Source of the DNA: Capronia americana
Taxonomy: Eukaryota > Ascomycota > Eurotiomycetes > Chaetothyriales > Herpotrichiellaceae
Assembly: GCA_016110215.1 (NCBI GenBank)
Contig: JADWQD010000010.1
Location: forward strand, 930,001-994,000
DNA: 64,000 bases
Direction: 5' to 3'
The position numbers and the translations under genes are program-made. This document shows, one piece after another, positions 41,103-54,038 of the stretch. The notes beneath the pieces are model-generated. The model was not told the DNA's origin. It worked only from the letters and a program-made list of their open reading frames with translations, and did not search any database. The number at the start of each line of letters is the position of its first letter. Position 1 is the stretch's first letter.

Positions 41103-44100
41103 TTGTTGTCGCCCAGGCAAGGAGACAGTAGGACTGTAGCTTCGATCCCTCGATCCGCGTAGTTTCCATTTCATCACCCGGCAGCGCAGAGCCATGCAAA
41201 GCAGGTAGGTTTCCTGGTTGAGTCAATTCAGGCCGTGTCCCAGGAGCGGTATGTACTCCGCAACCTTTTTTCTCGTACTCGTGCTCATGCACGAACTGTG
41301 CGGTACCGAGTCAAACTTCGTAGAAAAGGATTTATCCTCGTTCAATGGCTGGAACGGGTCCGTGGAGTCGTAGCTGTCAACTCTCGATTCTCGACTCACC
41401 GGCTTGCCCTTGCCCTTTCCCGCTTGCCTGTCTGCCTGCCTGTTTGTGTGCTTTATTGGATGTTATTGTCTCGTCCTTCGCTTACACACCTCGCCTTACG
41501 GATGCACCTTAGAAAGCATATCCTGCTCTGTCCGGTTTGGTTCATCCTTGGTCTTTGCCTTGAGGCTCGGTTTTGCACACGGACTATTGGTCCCTAGCCT
41601 GTCCCATGCTTTCCTGCTGCGCGCGCGACACATTCGTGGTTTGTTGGCTGCCTGGCCCCCACAAGGCTGGGTCAGGGACTTGCAACCTTGAGTTTGCTAG
41701 TTGAAGTTGTTATTAGTTTTGTGTTTCTGCCGCAACCGGATGGAATGTCATGGGATAGGATCGGGTGGGATGTGATGGAACGGTTGCCTTGGACGGTCAA
41801 AGGCAACCGTGTCAGTCGGGTTGAAAAAGTTTTATGGGGTACTAGTCCTACGGCTCTGTTGGAAATCCTGACTCAACCTCAGCCTTACCTCCTTCCAGCA
41901 GGGTGAGGACCAGAGGTGGAAATGAACACACGTGCCATGAACGGAGACTGAATCAGGCTGAGCGGTGAAAGAGTCTCAGTCGGAGCCTGATGTTGAGACA
42001 ATATTTGCTGCCGCCTTCCCCCTTTTTTTTGTCCCTCGGGTGTGATTTCCGGTCCGCCTGACGCTCTGACCCAGCACGTACGGGCTTGACACGTGTAGAC
42101 AAGGAACAAGTACCGAAATCATGTTGACAGCCGCCCGAAATTCCGGTCTGGACGGCCATTGCGCGCATTAGTTCCCGTTCCGACGGTGCACGTACATGTA
42201 CATGTGTACTATTCGATATATGATGCATGGGCGCGTGCACCTGCACCCTAGGAGGTTGCCTTGCAGCGTGATGGTCTGAGTGTCTGGAAAGGGAGACGAG
42301 ATTTGCAAAGACGACGCACTTGGTGTCGGGAGAAATGTGCCAGAACGGTTCAGCTGCCGCATAGGATGTGACACGGCAGAGGGTCGTTGTTCCGAATCGG
42401 CGTCAAATGCCAGCCAGCTGGCGTTTGGGTATCAGAGCAGCAGAAGGTGAGAGGATAGAACTGTTACCCGTACCAACCTTTGCATTGCACAGCATCTTAG
42501 CCCCTTTGACACTGACTGCTCTCCTTGAATACGGGGCTGGCTGGACGATCAGCTGGACTGTGGGCGTTGTTTGTGTGGTTGATCAAGAGGACGGGCAGCT
42601 TGGAATGTGATGTGGACGGGTCGCGATGCGCCACGTACGCAATCACCCTCATTCTAATCCTATGCACGACCATGCACTTGGGCGTTGTGTGATATCGTAA
42701 GGAAAGTCCAGGATGCGACAGTTGGTTCACGGGACAGAAACCTTCGTTCAAACCAACTCTCGTGTGAAGGAGGACTCAGCATGAATCATGGCGTGCTTCG
42801 AAGTCCCGATGGAGGTCAAGAGTGATCAGGCTGGCACACATGTCGGGCGCGTCTACTTAAAGTGAATTTGCCCTTCAGCCGCCCCCAGAACTGCCCTGCA
42901 ATTTTAGCCTGGAGGAAGGGTGTGAAAAGAAGACTCGATGCGATAGACAGTTCCGTCCTGATTGGACGAGATCGGCATCCTGTTGCCTTTTTGCCCTATT
43001 CCTACACACACGTTGGACCATGTCCGCTAGCTGAACGCCTGTCTTGGAGGAACTGTCGCAAACCTACCCGTGCGCCTACATGGGATATCGGTTGGCTGTT
43101 CGTGCGGGAAACCCTACAAAAGTCGAAATTTCATAGGTTTCTAGCCAAGACCGGTTGGTTAGAGATCATAGCAGACTCCGCAGGAACTCTCTCCCGAGCC
43201 GTGGGATGCTGTATCGCCAATGTGCTCCTGCAAGAATGGTACCTCTCTCCACAGAGCACGGCATACAGCCTTCGGTCCTTCGGCCAGAGTTTATGCAAAC
43301 GCTGTCTGAATATCATCGGCCTGTGGGACTCATGTGTTCGCTTCGTCATGCATGTGCGTTGAAGGTCACACAAACATCAGCGGGAAGGATGGTGCCTGTG
43401 GTGACGCCATCATTCACTGAGGTGACCGTATGTTACGAGGTGAATGTCCTACAGTAACGATTATTTCACCCGGTCAGCTAGCTCGTTGCCGTGGCGTCCC
43501 GTGGCGCTCGACCATTTTCTGCAGCGCAATGCATCGAGCTAGTACCTCGTAGTACCAATATATCGGCCCGTCATAGCTTGACCAGCCAAGGTTGGACCAT
43601 CCCGTGCGTCAACCACGAGACTAAGAGCCCTCTCAGATGTGCTAGAAGCAGTAGTCGGCCTCCCAAAACAGGGCCACTTGGCTCGAAAAGGTGAAAGAAA
43701 TGAGAACTGCTGGGCAGAAAGGCGCCGCAAGCACAATGTACGCCTACTATCTTGGGCTGGAACCACCTTGATGTTGAGATTTGGACCCGTTCTTGAAGTA
43801 GTATCCTCAGCTTCGGACACCGTGCTTCGCATATGCCAGGGCAACGACTGGATGGAGAAGTACATGTCCCCTGGTGAGCGATATTCATACATTGGGGAGA
43901 GTTCCGGAACCCCGTCAGCGTCGTAGTAAGTAGTTCTAGAAGGGCGGTATCCGCAGCCAACGGATATTCTGTCGCCTGCGACTGCTCTTTGTTGGGTTCA
44001 GCTTGAACCTCGTTCCGAACTAGCCTTACCGTCAAGTCGCTCAGTTTCTGTGTTTGAAAATCCGAATGGCGTGCCTTTTCAGCGGTTCCGCACCGCACCG

Positions 44101-47004
44101 CCGCGGCGGGGTTCTCAATGTTCCGTAGTTGACCCATCGGAAGCGGTGGGATTGATCGCAGAGATGTGTATGCATCATTGCACGCAGACTAGGCATCCGC
44201 TGTGTCCTGCCTGTAAGCGAGTCAACAGGATGAGCGGGGCCGTAAGCAGGTGATTCCGGTTTACGAGATGATTTTCGAAAACATGGATTCATGTTGACGT
44301 GTGATGCATCAGCGAGGCGAAAATGAGCGGACAAAATAGAGGGAAGAGAGCGCACACTCATACGGTTGCCTTGCCGTTGCCTGTTGCGAACTGCCAAGGG
44401 ACCCAGGCGAAGTTTAGTTGAAGCCAATAGGAAGCTTTGGAGCTCGAGGGGGTTGAGCACGTCACCGGAGAGTTACGGAGGAACGTTTCGACGGGATGTG
44501 CCAAACTCCACCTGTGCACATCATGTTCCCTATGAGGAAGGATCATGACTTCACCAACCAGAAACTGCCCTCTACTTAGGGCCCAAGGCGAGGTCCAGGT
44601 ACGAAGGCTGTAGATACTCCTCCAGGATGCACCTGCAACAGAACGGCAACGATACCTGGCGTCAGCCGTCCAGCTGAAACTTGTCGAGTTCCGGATCGAG
44701 AGTCTGGATCGCCTGAGAGATGTAACATGATGCTGATAACGGCTTGGCGCTTTGGTCGACGGGCTGAAGGAACATCCGCGGGACGTTGGCCACAGGGCAG
44801 TGGGCGGGGCCTTCGGCGCCGCTGGCTGGCGTTGTCGCTTGACTCTGTTCACTGTGAGGTAAGCACTGGGGCTTCAGATGAGCTTGACTGGGATCAATAG
44901 CCACGTCCATCCTCGCGTACCTCAGAGTACAGCCGAGGCGCTAAATAGAAATTCATACTCGCCGCCTCGATCGTAGGCATGAAGAAGGACAGGTATCTCT
45001 AACGCAGATGATCTCCTGCCCTCTATCCGAGATCGAGTATGTTTCATCCCGACTGCCTGCTACACCCCACGTCCCGCGTATGCGTGTCAGCAACAATCGT
45101 CCTGTCTTCAGCTTACTGGACATGGGTACACCGTAATCGATGGGTAAGTGATTGAACCTGGATACTCGGTCTTCAGATGATCCTTGGAAGGCGTCAGTCA
45201 CAGCCTCTTCAGCTCTTATTCCCTGAATGGAGCTGAGCTGAGAACTGATTACGTCGTGTGCATCGTGCAAACGCAAGCCCGTGTTGGAGGCTGATTGCAC
45301 GAGACGCTGGCACAGATTTAGCAGCATCCCAAGGGTCAATACGTCCTCAGAGTGGCTATGCAGGTATCTGATTCGTCGGTTCGTTTTGTCTTCTCAGGCC
45401 TGATATTGAAACCCCAGCTTTTTCTCTTGAGTAAACCTGAGTGTCTCAGTATTGTGTATGATTTTGGCCCTCTTGACAGGCGCCAATCGATGGCCGCTGG
45501 AGACCGCAGGTGACCGAACCCTGTTCAAGCGCCCTGGAAATCGGAGTGTATTAGGCAAAGGACTGTCGGATCTCCGTCGTACGCCATAGCGTCGGCCCTC
45601 CGAATCGTGTAGCGCCAGGTTCATCGTTGTTCGTGACCATGGTCAGGAGTGGCATGGCGGAGGGTCGCGGTGTAGCCCGTCCAGCCTCGAACGGTCTCAA
45701 CCGGTCAAGGGCGTCGAGTTGTGCTTGGGCATGGAGACTGCAATCCCGAAACGTCTGCTTGCCATGACAACTCGGCAATTACTCAATAAGGTGACACGAC
45801 ATCGTCACGAGATACTTGTCACCCGATGTTTGGACGAGATGGTGTGAGAGCATCGGAATCTGTGGCATACCTCGACAGTGCAACAGCCTCTCGCAAGGGC
45901 ATCTACATGTGCACACATGTGGACGTTCCGAGTGCGAGGAGCTTGCCCGAGTCCTTCTGCCTGATAGTGCGACGGGAAGCGGCCGTTCAAGAGACCGAGT
46001 TGGTAGGCGCTTCGAGCCTGTTCTGACAGCAAGGCGCGAGAGCGACCCATGATGAGTATTGTTCGATCCATAGCGTGCTGGATGGGGGCTGCCGCCTCGA
46101 CGGCTGTGCGGCTATGTGCTCGGTGCATGAGAAACAGATATTGAAAGCTTCGAAATAAAGGGGAAGTTGGGCGAGAGGAATTCAGGCTGACAGAGTACGA
46201 AAGTGGTTATCGCGTGGTTGGTTCGCGCACCAAATATTGCGAAGTAGAGAAATTACGAGGCGTGCGGGTGCAAGGAGCTTATTATAATTACAAAGGATGA
46301 GAACTAGAGGGCATGCTCTCGCATCCTGCGCCATCCCCCGTTTGGAAAATCGCAGAGACTGCTTGAAGGGACCGTCTTGGTGCGTGTAGATCGCATACAG
46401 ATAAAGACGATCCTCTCCCTCACTTTCACTTCACTTGAAAGTCGGTATGGAGAATGGGGCGAGGAGGACTCCCCAGTGTGCCAGTTTCCTTTCAATGAGG
46501 CTCTGTCTTGTGCTTGGGTCGCGGACCTTAGCGGCGCACGGTTCCACCATTGAGCGGGGCTGTTATTGGAGCTGGGGTCACCGGTTTTGAGCTGTGACGT
46601 GGGGAACACACCTGTGGTTCGCGAACCAAAAAAAAGGCAACCGCTGCTCAAATCAGTCCGGCGCGACTTCATCCTGTGAATTCAGCCTCAAAAGCGATGC
46701 TCCCCCAGCGCACGACGTTTTGCTCGTTGAATTCTCTGAGAATACACGCTCAATGACAACTGCATTGCATTGTCGACCTCAGCACAGGGCAGCGTTGTGT
46801 TAATCATCATCCTCAACTTGGAATCGACCGCGGAAGAGATCGCAATCTCGAGCCCTTACTCCCACTGCCCTGTGTTGAGCATATCCGAACGCACTCGGTA
46901 AGTGGCATCTCCCAGCACCAACGGACCTCTCGGGGGATCAGACCACCAAAAGTCCTTTTCGCCCCGTCAGCTCAGAGTTGACCAATCCGGCTAGGACTCT
47001 TGCC

Positions 47005-49584
47005 ATGGCTACGAGATATCTAAGCGATTCGAGGAGACCGCCCAGCCCGATCATGCGTCCACAATCGAGCTCTCCCGGTGGTGCTTCTGCACGTGCCGGT
47101 TCGGCCCGGTTGAAGCAAACTACGGACGGTGTGCAACATCACAGAGTGCAACGCTTTTCACAAAGGTATCCACTGCCTGCGCCGCATCTCCTCTCCGCAA
47201 ACGGCCTATTCTGACTGTCACCTGCCTAGAAGTGCGAGCTACAGCCAGCGGCAGCCTGGGGAAAATGACTCGTCGCCACCCAATTCGTCACCACGGATCA
47301 AGCTGGAGCCTGATTCCCTGCATAAAGCAAGCCTCTCCGACCAGAGATATCACGGCGCAGCTTCAATGAGACCAGCAAAGCGACCTGCACTTGACGACGA
47401 TTTCCGGCCACTCAAGATCGGACCTCGCTCGGCGTCACCAGAGTATTCTTCCGGCCCCCACGAAAACCCCCCATCGCCACCTCTGGACGTCAAACGGTCA
47501 AAGTCACCTGGCTCTCCGGGCCTATCCTTGCAGCAATTTTTCTCCTCGTCGCGCCAAAGTACGCAGTCTCCATTCCAGCATGAGGTGGACCGGAAATACT
47601 TTAATCCGGCGCCAGGTTCTCCCGTCGAGCCCGATCACGATGTCGTGTACGAAGATACAGGGATGCTCCTACAACCCGACACTCGGCCAATATCCCAGGA
47701 GCAGCTAGTGAATGAAGTCAAAGGCATTTACGCGGGGCTTGTCATGGTTGAGAAGAAATGCGTCGAGATATGTCAGGAACAATCACAAAGCACAGTCAAG
47801 TTATCCAATGAGCAATGGCAGGCACTTATCGCTCTGCACCGGACATTACTCCACGAGCACCACGATTTCTTCCTCGCAAGCCAGCATCCTACAGCTTCCC
47901 CGGCCTTGCGTAGACTGCCCACCAAATATGCCATGTAAGCCTTCCCTCCCGTCATCCAGCAACGCCGCTTTATCATCCGAGGCTTGTCTGTACAACCGCG
48001 TGGCCCAAAGGGCGTACTGATCGTGATCGCAGGCCTGCACGCATGTGGAGACATGGTATCCATTCATTCTTGGAGTTACTGCGCCATCGCCTCCCGTATT
48101 CACTCGAGCACATGTTGAGCTTTGTCTACCTGGCCTACCAGATGATGGCGCTGCTGATGGAATCAGTCCCGGCATTCCATGAGACATGGATTGAGTGTTT
48201 AGGAGACCTTGCACGCTATCGAATGGCCATCGAAGAAGTCGATATGAAGGACCGTGAGACGTGGTCAAACGTCGCTAGAATGTGGTATAATAGAGCTGCC
48301 GATCGCTCTCCCGACACTGGCAGAATCCAGCATCACCTTGCAGTCCTCGCCCGCCCCAACATCGTGTGCCAGCTGTTCCAATATTCCAAGGCACTTGTCA
48401 GCGTCCAGCCCTTCCCTAATGCTCGAGATAGCATTATGCTCCTCTTCAATCCTCTGCTGGAGGCTGCCAGCTTACCAAGCCAGAACCCCAAAAAGGAAAC
48501 CGTCACGTCCAAGTACTCCAAGTTCGACTACTCGTTGGTCACCGCAGCAGGGACGCTCTTCACGAAGGGGTCTATCCACGATTACTGTGTCCACATTATC
48601 CAGTTTACCTCGGAGTTGGACAACCACATAGCCCGGTCAGGATCCAATTGGAAAGTCCAAGGAACAGAAGTCGCCTCGGCCTTGATTTCATGGATGCTTG
48701 ACTTTGGTTCCGATGAGAATTTCTTGTGGGGGGCCTTCCGTGCCCACCACGATAAGCTGAAGGGAATCCAGCCAGAACCAGCGAACACGGCCCCGAAGAT
48801 GGACCACATTGTCCCAAAAATGGATCAACTCGCCAAGGAAGACTCACATCGGAAATTCTGGATGGACAACGCACTCAGCGCGGCAGATTTCCGTCAAGCC
48901 ATTCCTGCCGCCCGCGTGCAGCCCGGCGCCAAGTTTGTGTCCGCGGACCAAGTCACCTCGTACGCTGTCCCAGTCTGGTCCAACACGGTCTCCATGGTCG
49001 CCAGCAAAGTTGGCGATCGCAACATCCTTCCGTTCTTACATGTTACGTTAGCATTCCTTTGGTCCCTTTCATACGTTCCCGGTGGCCTCATTTATCTTGA
49101 GAACGACATTCCATGGGCAAAACTCGTACTCTCTTTGAATACGTTGAGTAGGTCCGGAGTGGTGGACGCCCGAGTCGAATCCAGTGGGTTCCCTCAACAG
49201 CAATCCGGCACTGGCAGACAGTTGCCCGAAGATTTTCTCATCCGCGGTCTCGTGTGGGCACCGTTCTATTATCCCCCGGATTTCTTTGAGGGACAAGTGG
49301 TCGACGAGGACGAACGCACACTGGAACTACCTAGTCATGCAGCACCACGGGCCGAAAGATGCATCTGGCTAGGAGCTAGACTGGCGTCGGTATGTTTTGC
49401 TCCTGGGATGCACCTAGCGCCACTGACCCTCTACTAGTTGAATCGCTACATTACCTATGATCTCACGACGAAGCAGTTCGGCTGCACCGAATTTGCTCTG
49501 TCGCTCCCGGGGAATGCCTCGATGAATACGTTGCACGTTCTACCACCCGCATCCGAACGTGATGTTTCCATGACCGACGTCTGA
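47005..49584 (+). CDS. Est1-type DNA/RNA-binding domain protein (Est1/Ebs1/SMG7-like)
   Basis: Exons 47005-47165, 47230-47934, 48033-49389 and 49438-49584 join in phase to 789 residues over introns of 64, 98 and 48 nt. I use ATG 47005 because the longer frame starts with TTG. Residues 1-230 are Ser/Pro-rich and disordered. A helical region follows (KGIYAGLVMVEKKCVEICQE, then LRRLPTKYAM/PARMWRHGIH). The diagnostic stretch is WSNVARMWYNRAADRSPDTG, then RIQHHLAVLARPNIVCQLFQ, YSKALVSVQPFPNARDSIML, the Est1 DNA/RNA-binding signature. Family members act in telomerase recruitment or nonsense-mediated decay; many mould paralogues with this domain are uncharacterised. It is the only clear gene between two gene-poor stretches. 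Family solid; telomere or NMD role inferred. Confidence 0.87.
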
Positions 49585-49588
49585 CCCT

Positions 49589-49679
49589 AGGGCGTTTTTT
49601 TTCGTTGGCATCCGCCGGACGTGGTCTGGAATGGGGGAATCGAAGCGCTCCCCCTGACGCCAACGCAAAAAAACGCCCT
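49589..49679. repeat. 91-bp element with 24-bp terminal inverted repeats
   Basis: Arms 49589-49612 and 49656-49679 are inverted copies with 22 of 24 matches, each containing AGGGCG, a 7-8 base T run (A run in the right arm) and CGTTGGC. The 43-bp loop contains a smaller GGGGGA/TCCCCC stem. It begins 4 bp after the stop codon of the Est1-like gene, so the mRNA could fold into a long hairpin in its 3' UTR. No clear target-site duplication flanks it. Confidence 0.8.
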
Positions 49680-50531
49680 TGTACAACAGTACGTTTTATA
49701 CCCATGACGGGCTCCGCGGCGCCACTAGGGACAACTGGAAGGCGGCAAGGGGCTAATCACATGAAGGCCTTGGCCGAGGAAGCATGACATGTGGTCGTTG
49801 GGTTGCATTCTACTCGATGTACGACAAGGGACGCGGGATTGTCGTGAGAGAGGCCGACTGCAGGCAGGGAAAGGGAAAGGGGTACAGGGGGAGAGAGCAC
49901 AAGCAAGTAAGTCACTGGTGGCGCTTGCCACCGCGTCAATTCCCTGAACGTATCAAGCAAGACAACGACAACACCTCTGTATGGATGGCAAAACAGAACA
50001 CCCAGCAGGTTGTGTCAGCCCACCAGATCTTCGTCATCTTGGTTTCGAACAGTACCGAACACCGGCTGGGACCGGGCCGATGAAATGACTGGCTGGAATC
50101 CAGCTCTGTCGGAGTTCGACTGGGCTGATGCGTCTACTGGAGTTTTGCATCCACAGGACCGACTGGGTCTTGTGTTCTGTCCGGGTCCCAGTCCCAGGCA
50201 TGAAGGTTGAGCGAGTTTTGTTCCTTTCCGGACCTTTCTCACGTATGTGGATAGCATTTTACCGTCCTTGGGGGCCATCAAAATAAGAGCATCTGTATTT
50301 GCAGGAATAGTAACTAATATCGATTGACTGATTGTTGAAACTTGCCTCCCATCCTCCGTTCAGCCGGAGTAAGTGAATGAGTGAGTAAGTGAACAAGTCA
50401 GCGTTGAGGCCGTCAGAAGGACTACCCTAACACAACCACTCCAATATAATTAGCGACCTTTACGCTCCCCACGCCCTCGATCCTCGAACGAGGGCGAAGG
50501 TGACGGCGATGGCGATGGCGACGACAACATA

Positions 50532-50580
50532 CTCTGCTCTGCTCTGTTCTGCTCTGTTCTGCTCTGCTCTGCTCTGTTCT
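50532..50580. repeat. Pentanucleotide microsatellite (CTCTG)n
   Basis: Nearly ten 5-bp units, mostly CTCTG with TTCTG variants at regular positions. Confidence 0.95.
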
Positions 50581-50799
50581 ATTTCCGTATATTCATCTCG
50601 TGTCGGAAGAACCTTGGACCATCCCGGTCGAAATTCTCTCGACAGCAGATCTACCTTCCTGGTCCTAGGGAAAGGGATTCAGGAAAGGAAGCATAGAAAG
50701 ACAGAGTCAGAGGAACGGAAGCATGTCGTCGCCTTTACGTACTTGTGTAGTAGACTGGGGGTGGGAATGGTATAGAGGGGGCATTGCATGCCATGCCAT

Positions 50800-50876
50800 G
50801 GCAAGGCAAGGCAAGGCAAGGAACAGGAACAGGAACGATATTCCTAGCAAGGGAATGGAAGGCAAGGCAAGGCAAG
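50800..50876. repeat. Purine-rich GGCAA/GAACAG simple repeats
   Basis: Four GGCAA units, then about three AGGAAC units, a spacer, and a second GGCAA run near 50861-50875. Confidence 0.85.
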
Positions 50877-50913
50877 TGCCATATGTTATGGTGGGAGTTG
50901 ATACAGTATCAGC

Positions 50914-50968
50914 TCGATTCAGTTCGATGCAGTTCAATTCAGTTCGATCCAGCTAGTTCGATTCAATG
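50914..50968. repeat. Degenerate tandem AGTTCGATYC repeat
   Basis: About five 10-bp units related to AGTTCGATYC or AGTTCAATTC in tandem. Confidence 0.75.
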
Positions 50969-51377
50969 GAATTCTCGCCTCAGTCAGTCTAGGGCTGAAG
51001 CGTGACCTCGGACTTTTATGCTATGCATTCCGCTGTATCGCTATGGACGGTAGAAAATGGACAACGAATAGATACCCTAGCATTGGCATATGTGCACACG
51101 ACGTATACTGGCAAAGTAATACCTGACAGCACTTTTACACAAACGAGCATTATGCCTTCTCGCTTCCTTGCAACCCAGTACTTGGTATCCGATGACCGAA
51201 TCTGACTCGGACTCAGATTTGCGATGTGCCGCGAAAGAGACAACATACATAACATAACACAATGCAGCATTGCATGACATAAATATGGAGATGATTGTGA
51301 CAATTCAACACTCGGTCACCTACCCAGCCAACGGACCGACCAACCAATCTCCTAATTGTCTCCGCTGTAGCTCACAC

Positions 51378-51974
51378 TTACTTCAGAGGACGGTGTGAAA
51401 TCGTCCCATGTATGGCCTTGGTCGAGACGATGGTTTGGATGACGGCGTCCGGTGACTTTGTCGCCGTCAAGGACGCCATGAACTTGTCAAGCTCGAGTTC
51501 CAATTCAGACACACTCTCTCTTTTCGTGATGTGCTTGGCGGCGGCGGCGGCGGTGATGGCGGGGAGCCAGTCTTCCGTCGGACACAGCTGACCAGCACTG
51601 TTGTTTGTGTCTGAGTTTGGGTCTGAAGCTGGTATGGAAGCGGACCAAAGGCCGGGACGTGTAGGTCCGTCCAGGGGTGGACCAGACATTCGTTTCTCCA
51701 GACTCACGTCCACGGACTCCTTGGTCCTGAGATAGGCGCACAGCATTGGATCTTCAGGGATGGTGAGCAAAGTGAAGTGAGTGAGCGGGATGCGTCGGCG
51801 CCTGAACCACATCGGTTGTTAGCACCAGATGTCCTACCAGGCCGTCTGGCATCACGAGATGGAGACACACTCTTCTCTCCTCACCGGAGATTCCGTTGAG
51901 TTCCTGATATTGGAAGGCTTGACAAACTTCCTAATATTCTCAGACCTGCCGGATTTCCCAATCTTGGTAGCCAT
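51378..51974 (-). CDS. Possible small spliced gene of unknown function
   Basis: A 144-codon minus-strand ORF has a protein-like body (LTIPEDPMLCAYLRTKES, KRESVSELELELDKFMASLT, DAVIQTIVSTKAIHG). Upstream of it is a textbook intron 3' end (GCTAAC then GTTCAG, exon from 51801). An ATG at 51974 (MATKIGKSGR) with a GTCTGA donor after 51946 joins it in phase 2 over a 144-nt intron. The ORF ends at a TAA that overlaps a perfect GTAAGT donor (exon edge 51382), so a further exon towards lower coordinates may exist. I recognise no family. It could be a real small gene or chance; only transcript data would tell. Confidence 0.35.
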
Positions 51975-52662
51975 GGTATCCAATATCGGCCAGTAAGGTG
52001 ATATGGGATTCGATATAGATCAAGCGTGACAAGAATAGATGAACCCAGCCCGAAACTTGATGAAATGCCGACGATACCAGATTATAACGAGGAGATTGAG
52101 AAGCCCAATGCCGCACGAATGCGATATCATAGAAAGGAGAGGGGAGGGAGGGAGTCCAAGGTCGAGCGGCCTGGGGGGAGGAGGGATGCCGGCCAGGCAA
52201 GCACCAAGTCTGGTGTCGACCAACGAGGGATGGCCAGGCTGCGCTAATTATCGGAGTCCAAAGATGATTCGTGGGCGCAGGACATGTGATGTAAGTGCTA
52301 ATCGTTTTGAGCTGGTTCGCGTGCTGAGGAATTTCTGGCCTTCGGATCTTTCAGCACGCACGCCTAGCCCTAGTCATTGCAGTTTGTGATTCGCCCTCCA
52401 TACATGCGAGCTGCTTTGAGCAGATGATATCTGGCTGGTAGAGGAGCTAGGTACCGTCCTTCGTATCATGGACTTCGGCTCAAGAGACTTGCGTTGGTGT
52501 GTCACCGGGGTTGGTCGTGGTGAGGGACCAGGATTCGCGCATCGTCGTGGCTATTAGCGTGGATTATTTGCGGAGCTGTGACAGGTATCGCAAGTGAGTG
52601 ATGGTACCGACAGGCGCAACACGCGAAGCTGATGGATTTGGACACCGGTGATTCGCGGACTG

Positions 52663-52784
52663 GGCCACATCGGCGCCACCGGACCAAGCCCAGCACCGGA
52701 AGCCATCACATTTTGATCTTCCTGGCCACATCGGCGAAACTGGATCAAGCCCAGCGCCGGAAGCCATCGCAGTCTGATCTGCCT
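52663..52784. repeat. 61-bp imperfect tandem duplication
   Basis: Two head-to-tail 61-bp copies (52663-52723 and 52724-52784), 52 of 61 identical, both starting GGCCACATCGGCG. The first 5 bases of a third copy follow. Two further partial ancestors may lie just upstream. Confidence 0.9.
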
Positions 52785-54013
52785 GGCCATGGTCGTATCC
52801 AGGCAAATGCATGGCTTTGCACCAAAGTGGATGACGGCCATCCGGAGAAGGTGGATGAGGCAAGTTGCAAAGCTGACATATCCCTTGGGGAGGAAAGAAG
52901 ACCGCCAAGCTCGAATCTCGTGTGAAGAGGAGGTTGAAGCTGACGATCAACGAGCCCGGTATTGTTGACAAATGATGCCAGAAACGCGCTCTTGATTGAG
53001 TCTTGCGGTAAATGTGAAGTCGTGAAAGTCAAGAGACAGTCAAGTGGCCAAGTCAGGACCTGAAGCCGCACTTCGGGATCTTTCGCTAAGTCCGTATCCC
53101 AGACATGTGTTTGTCCAGGCCACAACCCGCGCGCCGCTTCGAACTCCACCCAGACCAAGAGCTGTGATGAAGGAATGAACAGAAGGGAGTACAATGTTCG
53201 CGGGGAGAATATCATACGGTTGGAGATGCTGGGGGTGCAAGCAGGTGATAACCTACTGAACGACCACAAAAAGGTTCAGATCGAAGACATCTCAAGACGC
53301 CCATCCGGCCAGCGAGACCTGTCTGAATTGCAACATTACCCCAAAAACACGGGCGGAGGACAAACCCATAAACGGCCAGGACCATGGACAGCTAGTATTC
53401 ACTGGTATCTGACCCTGAAGAGTTCATCCGACGCCCAGCATCCAGGTCAACTGTTCAATGTCAAGAATGAGTTCACGGAGCGGGAGATGATGGGAGCTGG
53501 TTACAGGATTGAACCATCCTGCAGGAAAGAACTGGAAGCTCGTGTGGTTCATTCGAGCATTCCGGAACAATCACTCCTCGCTCTTTAGCATAGCGGCAGG
53601 AGTCTTGATGGTGCTCTGTATTCCGCGAGAAGACTTCGCCGTTATGCTTGATATGAATGTTATGCCTTCCATTGTGGTACCGCATGTGACAATCCACTGG
53701 AAGGGGTGGAAACGAAGGTGCAAGGCACTGTTGCGGCGCGTGTAAGTGAAGAGAAGTTGAACTGACACTGAAAGAAGGTTCAGAAGTTCAAAAGTTGCTG
53801 GCACGTGTCAGCGAGCGCCACAGAGGCGGTGCATGACTGTGGCTGAAAGTTAGCAGCAATTGATTGGCCAGAACTGTCGACGGTCAGCCACAAGGACTTT
53901 TGCTCGTTAAGGGCAAAGACGAAGCGGCATCTAGGCGAGGACTTAGCGCCCCCATGGGCATGCGCCACCGACGATGCGAGAAGATATATTGCTGGCGAGT
54001 TCAGCTGTGAAAG

Positions 54014-54038
54014 TCCTCGCCTCTCGCCTCTCGCCTCT
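54014..54038. repeat. Short CCTCTCG tandem repeat
   Basis: Three to four CCTCTCG/CCTCGC units in a pyrimidine-rich tract. Confidence 0.7.

Larger units (their letters stand above)
39966..47004. other. 7-kb stretch without a recognisable gene
   Basis: I read both strands and found no protein family, tRNA or rRNA. The longest ORFs are under 190 codons and show no domain features. Short tandem repeats cluster at 40.6-41.1 kb (listed separately). A minus-strand run at about 44.6-46.1 kb has a few protein-like pieces but stops and frame changes throughout. Base composition is ordinary, so this is not an obvious AT-rich RIP block. Confidence 0.5.
49680..51377. other. Gene-free region rich in simple repeats
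   Basis: About 1.7 kb with no recognised gene. It holds the pentamer, GCAAG and AGTTCGAT repeats listed separately, and a GGCGAT run near 50500-50525. Confidence 0.45.

Noticed and set aside
42005..42030. Poly-T run near 42 kb as a possible terminator or retroelement tail
   Set aside because: No element body or target duplication; simple homopolymer.
44590..46128. Possible decayed gene on the minus strand (pieces such as TLGMLLNLCQRLVQSA and CILEEYLQPSYLDLALGP)
   Set aside because: Pieces are short, separated by stops and frame changes, and no zinc-cluster or other domain is visible; too weak to annotate.
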